Assembly (NCBI RefSeq): GCF_020886775.1
Contig: NZ_AP024525.1
Coordinates: 2,790,001 to 2,854,000 of the forward strand
DNA length: 64,000 nucleotides
DNA from: Sinomonas cyclohexanicum
GTDB taxonomy: Bacteria; Actinomycetota; Actinomycetes; Actinomycetales; Micrococcaceae
Direction of reading: 5' to 3'
The position numbers were made by a program, and so were the translations under genes. The notes beneath the pieces are model-generated. The model was not told the DNA's origin and made no database searches. It saw nothing but the letters and a program-made list of their open reading frames with translations. Below, piece after piece: positions 55,037 to 63,715 of the stretch (the first letter of the stretch is position 1; each line of letters opens with the position of its first letter).

Positions 55037-55330
55037 GCGGACGATGTCCCATGGGCCCGTGTCGAAGCCGACGCTTGCCGGGCTACGATGCTCCCGCCGG
55101 GCGGTAGCACACCCGCCGGTTGACCGCCCGCCCGCCGGTTGGATCCCCCGATCCTGCAGCGATCCGGCGGGACGGACGTATGTTCCCGGCCCGCCAGGTG
55201 CCCCAGTGCCAGCGATCCCGCAGCCTGCAAGGACCCGCCATTCGTCCTCCACAGCCTTCGCTGCGGGCGTGTCGCCCACATGCGGGAACCTGATGTTGCC
55301 CATCCCCATGCACCCCGACAGGGTGGCACC
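55037..55330. other. Intergenic region, no gene seen
   Basis: These 294 bp lie between the RNB gene and the AbiEi-like fragment. A direct repeat CCCGCCGGTTG occurs twice near 55106-55140. The open frame is not coding-like; I see no promoter or RNA. Confidence 0.4.
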
Positions 55331-55729
55331 ATGACTTCCCAACCACCGCTGACACAGCCCGACCTGAAGCAGCTCGGCCCACGTCCCCCATTCGCATCAG
55401 GACTGTGCACGCCACACGAGCTCCGCCTGTTGGGCATTGACGATCGACGCGCAGCTCGCCTGATTGCGGCGGGCGAGCTCGTTCGGCTGCGCCGCGGGTG
55501 CTTCGCCACGCGCGAGGGGGCGATGCTTCCGGACGCGTTCCATTCCCGCGATGTCGCGGTGCGACGCCTCGCCCTGAGGGCCCACGCATGGCGCCACTAT
55601 TCCGTGAACCGCTCGTGGAACTTCGGATACACCGCCGTCAGCGGTGCGGTCCTCCACGGTCTAGCACTGTGGACTCCTGAACGACGCATTCACGTCGTTC
55701 CATCCGCCGGTTACCACCCCCTGCGATGA
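55331..55729 (+). pseudogene. AbiEi-like antitoxin-domain protein, truncated
   Basis: The 132-aa product has the N-terminal winged-helix layout of AbiEi-type antitoxin proteins (LCTPHELRLLGIDDRRAARL, GELVRLRRGCFAT), then SVNRSWNFGYTAVSGAVLHG and LALWTPERRIHVV. Relatives are commonly 250-320 aa, so this one stops early after GYHPLR. No toxin partner (AbiEii) is nearby. Local codon bias weakens after 55730. I read it as a decaying remnant; a short functional protein cannot be excluded. Confidence 0.6.
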
Positions 55730-56058
55730 GGCCAACCCCCGGAAGAGCGGGGTTCCGCGGCAGACCAGCGCGAGCGCGCCGTCCCACGGACACCCAGCCA
55801 CTGCGAGACGGCGTGGCGGAGCTCACAATTCCATGGAATGGAACGCGACGCGGTATCCTTGGACGGTTATTGGATGCCCGATCGTCCTGATGCGATCCCC
55901 TTTCACCCGTCGGCAGGCGCCGGCACTTTGATAGCCCGCGATCGGCTTCCGCTGGATGGCCGGCGCGCGCTCGGCGCTCCAGACGCCGTGGCCCGAGGTC
56001 ATGGCAGTCTGTCGAGCGAGACCCGCTCAGGCCCCTATGGAGAGGGACCTTCCCCCCT
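55730..56058 (+). promoter_or_regulatory. Long leader region of the RhlE-type helicase gene
   Basis: This is a 329-bp gap. TATCCT (55854-55859) is a -10 candidate and a perfect 12-bp palindrome ATTCCATGGAAT (55828-55839) lies just upstream, where a regulator could bind. If used, the mRNA would carry a leader of about 190 nt, as DEAD-box helicase genes often do. A 74-codon open frame here (55838-56062) is not convincing. Confidence 0.4.
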
Positions 56059-57951
56059 GTGAACGAAGTCCACACCCACGAACTGCTGACCGATGACTCC
56101 GGAACCGAGACGCTCGAGACCCAGGAGACCATCACCAACGACGCCCCCGTGCGCCAGGAGACCCTCAAGACGTTCTCCGACTACGGCGTCGCTCCCGAGA
56201 TCGCCCAGTCCCTCGCGGACGCGGGCATCCTCAACCCGTTCCCGATCCAGTCGATGACGCTCGGCGTCGCCCTCGGCGGCCATGACATCATCGGCCAGGC
56301 AAAGACCGGCACGGGCAAGACCCTTGGCTTCGGCATCCCCGCGCTGCAGCGCACCATCCCGGCCGAGCACCTGGACTACGCGAAGCTCCCCGTCCCGGGC
56401 GCCCCGCAGGCCCTCGTCGTCGTACCCACGCGCGAGCTCGCCATCCAGGTGGGCAAGGACCTGCAGACCGCGAGCAAGCGCACCACGCTGCGCGTCGAGG
56501 TCATCTACGGCGGCCGCGCGTACGAGCCGCAGATTGAGGCGCTGCAGCGCGGCGTCGAGGTCGTCGTCGGCACGCCGGGCCGCCTCATCGACCTGCACCG
56601 CCAGCGGCACCTGAACCTCAAGAACGTTCGCATGATCGTTCTGGACGAGGCGGACGAGATGCTGGACCTCGGCTTCCTGCCCGATGTCGAGACGCTCATG
56701 GCCGCGGTGCCCGCAGTCCGCCAGACGCTCCTGTTCTCGGCCACGATGCCCGGTCCCGTCGTCGCCATGGCGCGCCGCTACATGACCCAGCCCACCCACA
56801 TCCGGGCGAGCGACCCCAACGACGACTCGATCACCAAGAAGGACATCCGCCAGGTGATCTACCGGGCTCACCAGCTCGACAAGGGTGAGGTCGTTGCGCG
56901 CATCCTCCAGGCTGAGGGCCGGGGCCGCACCATCATCTTCACGAAGACCAAGCGCACCGCGGCGAGGCTCTCCGAGGAACTGGTCGACCGCGGTTTCGCC
57001 GCGGGCGCACTCCACGGCGACCTGGGCCAGGGTGCCCGCGAGCAGGCGCTCCGGGCATTCCGCCACGGCAAGGTGGACGTGCTCGTCGCGACCGACGTGG
57101 CCGCACGCGGCATCGACGTCGAGGACGTCACCCACGTGATCAACTTCCAGTGCCCCGAGGACGAGAAGGCCTACCTGCACCGCGTGGGCCGCACCGGCCG
57201 CGCCGGGCACAAGGGAACCGCCGTGACGTTCGTCGACTGGGAAGACGTCCCCCGCTGGACCCTCATCAATAAGGCGCTCGGCCTCAACGTCCCCGAGCCC
57301 ATCGAGACGTACTCCTCGTCTCCGCACCTGTACACCGACTTGGACATCCCGGCCGGCACAAAGGGCCGCCTCCCGCGCAACAAACGCGTGCTCGAGGGCC
57401 TCGAGGGCGAGGTGCTCGAGGACCTCGGCGAGCCCGGCAAGAAGGCACACCAGGGCGGCAAGTCCCGTCGGGGCGAGAAGGGCCCGCGCCATGAGGACGG
57501 CGCTCGGCGGGAGGGCCGCGAAGAGGGCAGGTCCCGCCGAGGGGGCAAGGGCCGCCGAAACGCCGAGGCTGAGACGCACGACGGCGCCGCCCCCGCACAC
57601 GCGGCCGACACCGCTGCGGGCACCGCAGAAGGGGTCGAGGGCGCGGGCAAGTCCGGCCACGGCCACGGCCGTGCCGACCGTCCCGCCCACAGCGAGACGA
57701 GCGGCGAGGGCCGCCGCCGGCGCCGCCGGACCGTGGTGGAGGAGGCCGGCGAGGCCGCTCCCCACGCCAGCGGCAAGGAGCGCGACGCCAAGGAGCGCGC
57801 CCCGAAGTCCGCCTCGACCGCGCTCGCCGTGCACCTCGTGGAGGCGGAGGACGGAGCGCCGGTGGACCGCGGAGTCGCGGCAGCCCGCCGTCGCCGGTCG
57901 CGCACTCGCCGCCGCAACGGCGAGGTCGTCTCCCGCACCGAAGCCGAGTAG
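56059..57951 (+). CDS. rhlE: DEAD-box RNA helicase (RhlE type)
   Basis: This 630-aa RNA helicase has the Q motif (FPIQSMTLGVALGGHD), AKTGTGKT, PTRELA, VLDEADEM, LLFSATMP, ATDVAARGID and HRVGRTGRAG in order within about 40-400. After that comes a long basic and acidic low-complexity tail (about 440-630; [19 protein letters not shown]) likely to bind RNA. The start is GTG 56059. The tail contains one copy of the dispersed 13-bp word (THDGA). Roles in ribosome assembly or cold adaptation are typical. Confidence 0.93.
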   Translation: MNEVHTHELLTDDSGTETLETQETITNDAPVRQETLKTFSDYGVAPEIAQSLADAGILNPFPIQSMTLGVALGGHDIIGQAKTGTGKTLGFGIPALQRTIPAEHLDYAKLPVPGAPQALVVVPTRELAIQVGKDLQTASKRTTLRVEVIYGGRAYEPQIEALQRGVEVVVGTPGRLIDLHRQRHLNLKNVRMIVLDEADEMLDLGFLPDVETLMAAVPAVRQTLLFSATMPGPVVAMARRYMTQPTHIRASDPNDDSITKKDIRQVIYRAHQLDKGEVVARILQAEGRGRTIIFTKTKRTAARLSEELVDRGFAAGALHGDLGQGAREQALRAFRHGKVDVLVATDVAARGIDVEDVTHVINFQCPEDEKAYLHRVGRTGRAGHKGTAVTFVDWEDVPRWTLINKALGLNVPEPIETYSSSPHLYTDLDIPAGTKGRLPRNKRVLEGLEGEVLEDLGEPGKKAHQGGKSRRGEKGPRHEDGARREGREEGRSRRGGKGRRNAEAETHDGAAPAHAADTAAGTAEGVEGAGKSGHGHGRADRPAHSETSGEGRRRRRRTVVEEAGEAAPHASGKERDAKERAPKSASTALAVHLVEAEDGAPVDRGVAAARRRRSRTRRRNGEVVSRTEAE

Positions 57952-57968
57952 GAAGCAGAACAGGCAGC

Positions 57969-58826
57969 ATGGGTGGGTCCGGGCTGTGGTCCCCCGACGG
58001 CCCGGATCTCGTGGTCCACGGGGACAACGCCGCGGTGCTGCCGGCCCTGCCGGACGGCGCGTTCACGATGGTGTACATCGACCCGCCGTTCAACACGGGC
58101 CGGCGGCAGCGGCGCCAGGAGCTGAGCATGGTGCGCAGCGCCGAGGGCGACCGCATCGGGTTCTCGGGCCAGCGCTACGAGACGATCAAGGGCGCCCTGC
58201 ACAGCTACGACGACACGTTCGGGGACTACTGGGCCTTCCTCGAGCCGCGCCTGCTCGAGGCGTGGCGGCTCCTGGCGCGGGACGGCACGCTGTACCTGCA
58301 TCTGGACTACCGGGAGGTGCACTACGCCAAGGTCATGCTGGATGCGATCTTCGGGCGGGAATGCTTCCTCAACGAGATCATCTGGGCCTACGACTTCGGC
58401 GCGCGGACCAGGCGCCGCTGGCCCACCAAGCATGACAACGTGCTCGTCTATGTCAAGGACCCCTCCGCCTACCACTTCGACACCGACGAGGTGGACCGCG
58501 AGCCGTACATGGCGCCGGGCCTCGTCACCCCGGAGAAGCGCGAGCTGGGCAAGCTGCCCACGGACGTGTGGTGGCACACGATCGTCTCCCCCACCGGGCG
58601 CGAGAAGACCGGTTACCCGACGCAGAAGCCCGAGGGGCTCGTGCGGCGCATGGTCGCGGCCTCGAGCCGGCCGGGCGACTGGGTGCTCGACTTCTTCGCG
58701 GGCTCCGGGACGCTGGGCGCGGTGGCCCACCGCCTCGGCCGTCGGTTCGTGTGCGTCGACGAGAACCCGCAGGCGGTCGAGGTGATGGCCGCGCGGCTCC
58801 CCTCGGCGCGCGTGGTCAGCGCCTGA
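57969..58826 (+). CDS. Orphan site-specific DNA methyltransferase (N6-adenine/N4-cytosine, beta-class order)
   Basis: This 285-aa enzyme has catalytic motif IV DPPFNTG at 38-44 preceding the AdoMet motif FFAGSGT at 242-248, the beta-class order. YPTQKPEGLVRRMVAAS (motif X-like) lies just before the latter. The target recognition part is between (about 100-190). DPPF fits N6-adenine methylation, but N4-cytosine cannot be excluded. It begins 17 nt after the helicase and no restriction gene is beside it; the nearest nuclease-like gene (48257) is frameshifted. A regulatory or repair-marking role is possible. Confidence 0.85.
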   Translation: MGGSGLWSPDGPDLVVHGDNAAVLPALPDGAFTMVYIDPPFNTGRRQRRQELSMVRSAEGDRIGFSGQRYETIKGALHSYDDTFGDYWAFLEPRLLEAWRLLARDGTLYLHLDYREVHYAKVMLDAIFGRECFLNEIIWAYDFGARTRRRWPTKHDNVLVYVKDPSAYHFDTDEVDREPYMAPGLVTPEKRELGKLPTDVWWHTIVSPTGREKTGYPTQKPEGLVRRMVAASSRPGDWVLDFFAGSGTLGAVAHRLGRRFVCVDENPQAVEVMAARLPSARVVSA

Positions 58827-58859
58827 GCCTCGGCGCGGGTCCCGCTGCTGGACCTGCGG

Positions 58860-59714
58860 TCAGGCCTGCGGACGCACGACGGCGGCGCCCCGCCCCTGGC
58901 GTTCGATCTCGCCGAGGACGTCCTCCTCGGTCAGGTTCTCACCGAGGCGGTTGGGCTTGCCCGCGCCGTGGTAGTCGGAGGACCCGGTGACGAACAGACC
59001 GTGCTCGGCAGCCAGGCCGAGCAGGAACGCCCGCCGGTCCTCGGGGTTGTCCCGGTGGAAGACCTCGAGCCCGGCCAGTCCTGCGTCGATCATCTCCCGG
59101 TAGACGGGCTCCCCGACCGTGCGGCCCCGGGCGGAGGCCACCGGGTGGGCGAAGACCGGGACGCCGCCCGCGGACCGGATGAGCGAGACGGCGAGCGCGG
59201 GCTCCGGCGCGTAGTGCTGGACGAAATACCGCGACCGCGAGGACAGGATCGTGGCGAACGCCTCGGTGCGGTCACCCACGAGGCCGGCCGCGACGAGCGC
59301 GTCCGCAATGTGCGGCCGGCCCACGGTCGCCCCCGGGGCCACGTGCCGGGTGACATCGTCCCACGAGAGCGGGTAGTCCTCGGCCAGGAGCGAGACCATG
59401 TGCTCCGCCCGGGAGAGCCGGGCGTCCTTGGCCTTGGTGATCTCCTCGAGGAGCCCCGCGTGGGTCGGGTCATGGAGATAGCTGAGCACGTGCACGCTGA
59501 TGCCCTCGGGGGTGCGGCACGAGACCTCCATCCCCGGGACGAGGGTCAGCCCGAGCCCCCGCGCGGCGTCGCCGGCTTCCTGCCAGCCGCCGGTCGAGTC
59601 GTGGTCGGTGATGGCGAGGACATCCAGACCCGCCTCGACGGCCGCGGCCACGAGCTCGGCCGGGCTCTCGGTGCCGTCCGAGACGGTCGAGTGGGCATGC
59701 AGATCGATCCTCAC
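58860..59714 (-). CDS. PHP-domain phosphoesterase
   Basis: This 284-aa protein has all PHP metal motifs: HAHSTVSDGT at about 5-14, ITDHDSTGG, GMEVSC, and the later HPVAS and SDYHG. Related enzymes hydrolyse 3',5'-nucleoside bisphosphates or are 5'-3' exonucleases for RNA/DNA; the substrate here is unproven. GTG 59714 starts the canonical VRIDLHAHST and is preceded by TATCGT at 6 nt (leaderless). The last codons contain one copy of the dispersed word. Confidence 0.9.
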   Translation of the reverse strand: MRIDLHAHSTVSDGTESPAELVAAAVEAGLDVLAITDHDSTGGWQEAGDAARGLGLTLVPGMEVSCRTPEGISVHVLSYLHDPTHAGLLEEITKAKDARLSRAEHMVSLLAEDYPLSWDDVTRHVAPGATVGRPHIADALVAAGLVGDRTEAFATILSSRSRYFVQHYAPEPALAVSLIRSAGGVPVFAHPVASARGRTVGEPVYREMIDAGLAGLEVFHRDNPEDRRAFLLGLAAEHGLFVTGSSDYHGAGKPNRLGENLTEEDVLGEIERQGRGAAVVRPQA

Positions 59715-59720
59715 GACCCC

Positions 59721-59726
59721 ACGATA
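59721..59726 (-). promoter_or_regulatory. -10 box TATCGT, 6 nt before the PHP gene
   Basis: TANNNT at the leaderless distance from GTG 59714. Confidence 0.5.
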
Positions 59727-59776
59727 GCGCGCTGGACATCCATGCCCCCGCGGGAGATCGGTGGAAGAATGGCACA

Positions 59777-61354
59777 GTGAGTGTTTCAGAACCCCTCGCC
59801 GGCGATCCCGGCCAGTCCGCAGACGCGCAGCAGCCCATCGAGGACCGGGTGAACAACCGGTCGCAGCGCCCCACATCGGACGCGTTCAAGGCCTTCATGG
59901 CGTCCCAGTGGGCGCCCTCCGACCCGTCCGTCCCCGCCAGGGACGAGGTCGCCGACTTCGCGGCCCGGCGCCGTCGTGCGGTGTCCGACCGGTTCCCCGG
60001 CGAGCGCCTCATCATCCCGGCCGGCCCGCTCAAGGTGCGCTCAAACGACACCGACTACCGCTTCCGCCCGCACTCGGCATTCGCGCACCTGACCGGTCTC
60101 GGGCTGGACCACGAGCCCGACGCCGTGCTCGTCCTCGAGCCCGTCGACGACGGCGCGGGCGAGGGCGGCGGCCACCACAGCGCCACGCTCTACTTCCGTC
60201 CCCTCGCCGGCCGCGACACCGAGCAGTTCTACGCCGACGCCCGCTCGGGCGAGTTCTGGATCGGTGCCCGCCCCACCCTCGCCGAGCTCGAGTCGAGGCT
60301 CGGAATCCCGACCGCGCACCTCGACGGCCTCGAGGTCGCCGTCACGAAGGGGGTCGGAGCCCCACAGATCGGCGGCATCTCGGTGCGCCTTGTCCGCAAG
60401 GTCGATGAGAACCTCGACGCCCTCGTGGACACGGCCCGGTACAACACCGCCCAGGACCCCGAGAACCTCGACCTGAGCGAGTTCGACGCGCTCGACGACC
60501 AGCTCGCGGAGGCCCTCTCCGAGCTGCGCCTGACCAAGGACGAGTGGGAGGTCCGGCAGATGCGGGAGGCCGTGGCGGCCACCGCGGCCGGCTTCGAGGA
60601 GATCGTCAAGGCCCTGCCCCGGGCCGTCGCGCACGCACGCGGCGAGCGGGTCGTGGAGGGCGTGTTCTTCGCCAAGGCACGCGAAGAGGGCAACGACCTC
60701 GGCTACGAGACCATCGCCGCCGCTGGCAACAACGCCACGGTGCTCCACTGGATCCGCAACAACGGCGCCGTGCGCGAGGGCGACCTCATCCTCGTGGACG
60801 CGGGCGTCGAGGCCGAGTCCCTCTACACGGCGGACGTGACCCGCACCCTCCCGGTGAGCGGCACCTACTCCGAGGTCCAGCGCCGCGTCTACCAGGCGGT
60901 GCTCGACGCCGCCGACGCGGCCTTCGCCTCGGCGAAGCCCGGGGTCAGGTTCCGCCAGGTCCACGCCGCCGCCATGGAAGTCCTCGCCGCCCGCCTCGAG
61001 GAGTGGGGCATCCTGCCCGTCACCGCGGCCGAGGCGCTCTCCGACGCGGGCCAGCAGCACCGCCGCTGGATGCCGCACGGTACGAGCCACCACCTCGGCC
61101 TCGACGTGCACGACTGCGCCCAGGCCCGCCGCGAGCTGTACCTCGACGGCGAGCTGCGTCCGGGCATGGTCTTCACGATCGAGCCGGGGCTCTACTTCAA
61201 GGCGGAGGACCTCGCGATCCCCGAGGAGTACCGCGGGATCGGCGTGCGGATCGAGGACGACATCCTCATGACCGCCGCGGGCCCCGTCAACCTCAGCTCG
61301 GCGCTCCCCCGGACCCTGGAGGACGTCGAGACGTGGATGGCCTCCCTCCGCTAG
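59777..61354 (+). CDS. pepP: Xaa-Pro aminopeptidase (aminopeptidase P, M24B)
   Basis: This enzyme cleaves N-terminal residues before proline. The 525-aa protein has an N-terminal aminopeptidase-P domain (DYRFRPHSAFAHLTGL) and a pita-bread catalytic domain with the five metal ligands in LVDAGVEAES, TADVTRTLP, HGTSHHLGLDVHD, TIEPGLYF and GVRIEDDIL. The start is GTG 59777, with AAGAAT 6 nt upstream as a possible weak -10 box; the gene is divergent from the PHP gene. The first 35 residues are extra. Confidence 0.94.
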   Translation: MSVSEPLAGDPGQSADAQQPIEDRVNNRSQRPTSDAFKAFMASQWAPSDPSVPARDEVADFAARRRRAVSDRFPGERLIIPAGPLKVRSNDTDYRFRPHSAFAHLTGLGLDHEPDAVLVLEPVDDGAGEGGGHHSATLYFRPLAGRDTEQFYADARSGEFWIGARPTLAELESRLGIPTAHLDGLEVAVTKGVGAPQIGGISVRLVRKVDENLDALVDTARYNTAQDPENLDLSEFDALDDQLAEALSELRLTKDEWEVRQMREAVAATAAGFEEIVKALPRAVAHARGERVVEGVFFAKAREEGNDLGYETIAAAGNNATVLHWIRNNGAVREGDLILVDAGVEAESLYTADVTRTLPVSGTYSEVQRRVYQAVLDAADAAFASAKPGVRFRQVHAAAMEVLAARLEEWGILPVTAAEALSDAGQQHRRWMPHGTSHHLGLDVHDCAQARRELYLDGELRPGMVFTIEPGLYFKAEDLAIPEEYRGIGVRIEDDILMTAAGPVNLSSALPRTLEDVETWMASLR

Positions 61355-61392
61355 GGCCTACAGGCATTCACAGCCCACACGGGCGTGACAGA

Positions 61393-61430
61393 CGGACGCC
61401 GCATCAGGATGGATCCTGATGCGGCGTCCG
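61393..61430. terminator. 18-bp perfect inverted repeat between pepP and the next converging gene
   Basis: Arms 61393-61410 and 61413-61430 are perfectly complementary. It lies 39 nt past pepP and 15 nt past the oppositely oriented gene, so it is bidirectional. Confidence 0.8.
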
Positions 61431-61445
61431 CACGTGTGGGGCCAG

Positions 61446-62354
61446 CTAGGCGCCCGGGTTGGCCCCGTCGTCGTGCTCCTTCTCCTCGCCCGGGGCGTCG
61501 CGGGAATCGGAGGGGTGCGGCTCGTCGGGCTCGACGCGGACGCCATACTGCGGGCGGCCGTCAGGGAGGTCGTGGTACCCGGGCCGCGGCTCGTGCGCCG
61601 GACGCTCCGGCTGCTGGGGAGGAGGCACCGGCTGCCCCTGCTGGGCGTCGTGGCCGCCGGTGACCCCGTACGGGTCGGTCCACCCGCTGGGCCGCTTGGG
61701 CTCGGCCTCCTGCGGAGGCTGCCACGGCTGGCCGTACCCGCCCTGCTGGTGCTCGCCCCAGTCCTGGCCCGGCTGGCCGTGGCCGCCGGGCTGGTTGTAC
61801 CCGCCGGGCTGGTTGTAGCCGCCCTGCTGGTGATGCGTCTGCCCCCAGCCCTGCCCGGCGCCCTGCCCCATCGGCAGCTGCGAGAGGAGCCGGCGGGCCT
61901 CATGGGCCACGTCATGGCCCACCACGACGTCGTAGTTGCTCGCGATCACCTGGCTCGTCGACGTGAAGTCCCGCTTGCCGCGCTGCATCGCATACGTCAC
62001 GATGCCGAACAGCATGAAGAACGCGGCGCCCATCAGCACGGACGTGATGATGGAGAAGTAGCTGCCGTTCGGCGTGAAGAACGAGAGCAGGACACCGACG
62101 AAGAGGCCGAACCACATACCGCTCAGGGCACCGTTGAGCGCCACCCGGGGATAGCTCAGCCTTCCGGTCACGCGCTCCACGAGCTTGAGGTCATTGCCGA
62201 CAATCGCGACGAGCTCCACGGGGAACTGCTGGTCGGCGAGGTAGTCCACGGCCTTCTGCGCATCGAGGTAGGACGTGTAGGAGCCGACGGTTTCGCCCTC
62301 CGGGAGCGCGCGGGTCGCGTCGGCGGGCTTGGCGGAACCGAACATGTTGGACAT
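61446..62354 (-). CDS. Membrane protein with GSP17M-like (general stress protein) domain
   Basis: This 302-aa protein has an N-terminal GSP17M-like domain (TVGSYTSYLDAQKAVDYLAD, then LVAIVGNDLKLVERVTGR), two membrane helices (about 75-95 and 100-124), and a long Gln/Gly/Pro-rich tail with GGYNQPGGYNQPGG repeats. The domain is found in stress-related membrane proteins without known biochemical role. ATG 62354 has AAGAAT 6 nt upstream. It is divergent from the MgtE-N gene. Confidence 0.8.
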   Translation of the reverse strand: MSNMFGSAKPADATRALPEGETVGSYTSYLDAQKAVDYLADQQFPVELVAIVGNDLKLVERVTGRLSYPRVALNGALSGMWFGLFVGVLLSFFTPNGSYFSIITSVLMGAAFFMLFGIVTYAMQRGKRDFTSTSQVIASNYDVVVGHDVAHEARRLLSQLPMGQGAGQGWGQTHHQQGGYNQPGGYNQPGGHGQPGQDWGEHQQGGYGQPWQPPQEAEPKRPSGWTDPYGVTGGHDAQQGQPVPPPQQPERPAHEPRPGYHDLPDGRPQYGVRVEPDEPHPSDSRDAPGEEKEHDDGANPGA

Positions 62355-62428
62355 GTCCCTATTCTTACCCGTATTGCGGCGCGGGGCGCGTGTTTCCGCT
62401 GAGAGTGAGCGTTGAGTTTGCGCTGGAG

Positions 62429-62434
62429 TAGCCT
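62429..62434 (+). promoter_or_regulatory. -10 box TAGCCT, 6 nt before the MgtE-N/CBS gene
   Basis: TANNNT at the leaderless distance from GTG 62441. Confidence 0.5.
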
Positions 62435-62440
62435 AGAGCA

Positions 62441-63715
62441 GTGAGTTCGACCCCCGCCCGCATCTTCATCGCCAGGCTCCTCGGCCTGGACGTGTTCGAC
62501 CCTGCCGGCGACCGGGTCGGGCGGCTGCGGGACGTCGTCGTGATCCCCCGCGGTACCCGGCCTCCGCAGGCCGTCGGCATCGTCGTCGAAGTGCCCGGGA
62601 AGCGCCGCGTCTTCGTCCCCATGACGCGCGTGACGAGCATGGACCAGTCGCAGATCATCACCACCGGGCTCATCAACCTGCGTCGCTTCGAACAGCGCGG
62701 TGCCGAGCAGCTCGTGCTGGGTGACGTCTTCGACCGCCATGTCACACTCGTCGAGGACGGCACGGAGGCCGCGATCGAGGACCTCGCAATGGATCAGCAG
62801 CGCAACGGCGACTGGATCGTGAGCAAGCTGTTCGTGCGCCGACTCCTGAGCGGCCGCGGGCTGCGCCTGAGGAGGGGCGAGACGCTGATCGTCGACTGGG
62901 ACGACACGCGCCAGACGGCCGGGCAGGCCCGAGGCGCGGCGCAGTTCCTCGCGACCCACGAGGACCTCAAGCCCGCAGACTTCGCCGACGCGATGCAGGA
63001 GATGAGCGACGAGCGCCGCTTCGAGGTCGTCGCCGAGCTCCAGGACGAGCGGCTGGCCGACGTGCTGCAGGAGCTCCCCGAGGATGACCAGGTGGAGATC
63101 CTGTCCGCGCTTGATCTCGAACGGGCCGCGGACGTGCTCGAGGAGATGGATCCGGACGACGCCGCCGACCTCCTCGCCGACCTGCCGGCGGACAAGGCGG
63201 AGGAGCTCCTGGCGCTCATGGAGCCGGAGGAGGCCGAGGACGTCCGCCGTCTCCTGCAGTACGACGAGGGCACCGCCGGCTCGGTCATGACGCCGGTCCC
63301 GGTGGTCCTGCCGCCGGAGGCGACCGTCGCGGAGGCGCTCGCCCATGTGCGCCGCGAGGAGCTCAGCCCCGCACTGGCCTCGGCGATCTTCATCTGCCGC
63401 CCGCCGCTGGAGACCCCCACGGGCCGCTATCTGGGCACGGTGCACATCCAGCAGCTGCTGCGCAGCGCGCCGCCGGAGCAGCTCGGCTCGATCGTGGACA
63501 AGAACCTCGAGCCGGTCCAGGATCTCGCATCCCTGGGCGATGTCGCTCACGTGATGGCGCAGTACAACCTCAATTCCCTGCCCGTGGTCAACGCGGACGG
63601 CCGCCTCGTGGGGGCCGTGACCGTGGATGACCTCCTCGACCACCTCCTGCCCGACGACTGGCGCGTGCACGAGGACGGCGAGCCCGTGAAGAAGTTCGGA
63701 GGACGCTTTGGCTGA
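62441..63715 (+). CDS. MgtE N-domain/CBS-domain cytosolic protein
   Basis: This 424-aa protein begins with a PRC-barrel-like region (about 8-75; LLGLDVFDPAGDRVGRLRDV). The acidic MgtE N superhelix follows (about 165-275; ELPEDDQVEILSAL, LEEMDPDDAADLLADLP), then two CBS domains (about 285-400; GSVMTP, SLPVVNADGRLVGAVTVDDL). In MgtE these parts sense Mg2+ and gate the channel, but no membrane helices are present here. It may sense Mg2+ or nucleotides for another partner. It overlaps the DUF1003 gene by 8 nt. Confidence 0.88.
   Translation: MSSTPARIFIARLLGLDVFDPAGDRVGRLRDVVVIPRGTRPPQAVGIVVEVPGKRRVFVPMTRVTSMDQSQIITTGLINLRRFEQRGAEQLVLGDVFDRHVTLVEDGTEAAIEDLAMDQQRNGDWIVSKLFVRRLLSGRGLRLRRGETLIVDWDDTRQTAGQARGAAQFLATHEDLKPADFADAMQEMSDERRFEVVAELQDERLADVLQELPEDDQVEILSALDLERAADVLEEMDPDDAADLLADLPADKAEELLALMEPEEAEDVRRLLQYDEGTAGSVMTPVPVVLPPEATVAEALAHVRREELSPALASAIFICRPPLETPTGRYLGTVHIQQLLRSAPPEQLGSIVDKNLEPVQDLASLGDVAHVMAQYNLNSLPVVNADGRLVGAVTVDDLLDHLLPDDWRVHEDGEPVKKFGGRFG

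Noticed and set aside
55331-55729. Complete type IV toxin-antitoxin pair
   Set aside because: Only a truncated AbiEi-like protein is present; no nucleotidyltransferase toxin gene lies beside it.
55838-56062. 74-codon open frame upstream of rhlE
   Set aside because: No ribosome site, no recognisable motif, and it lies in the probable helicase leader.
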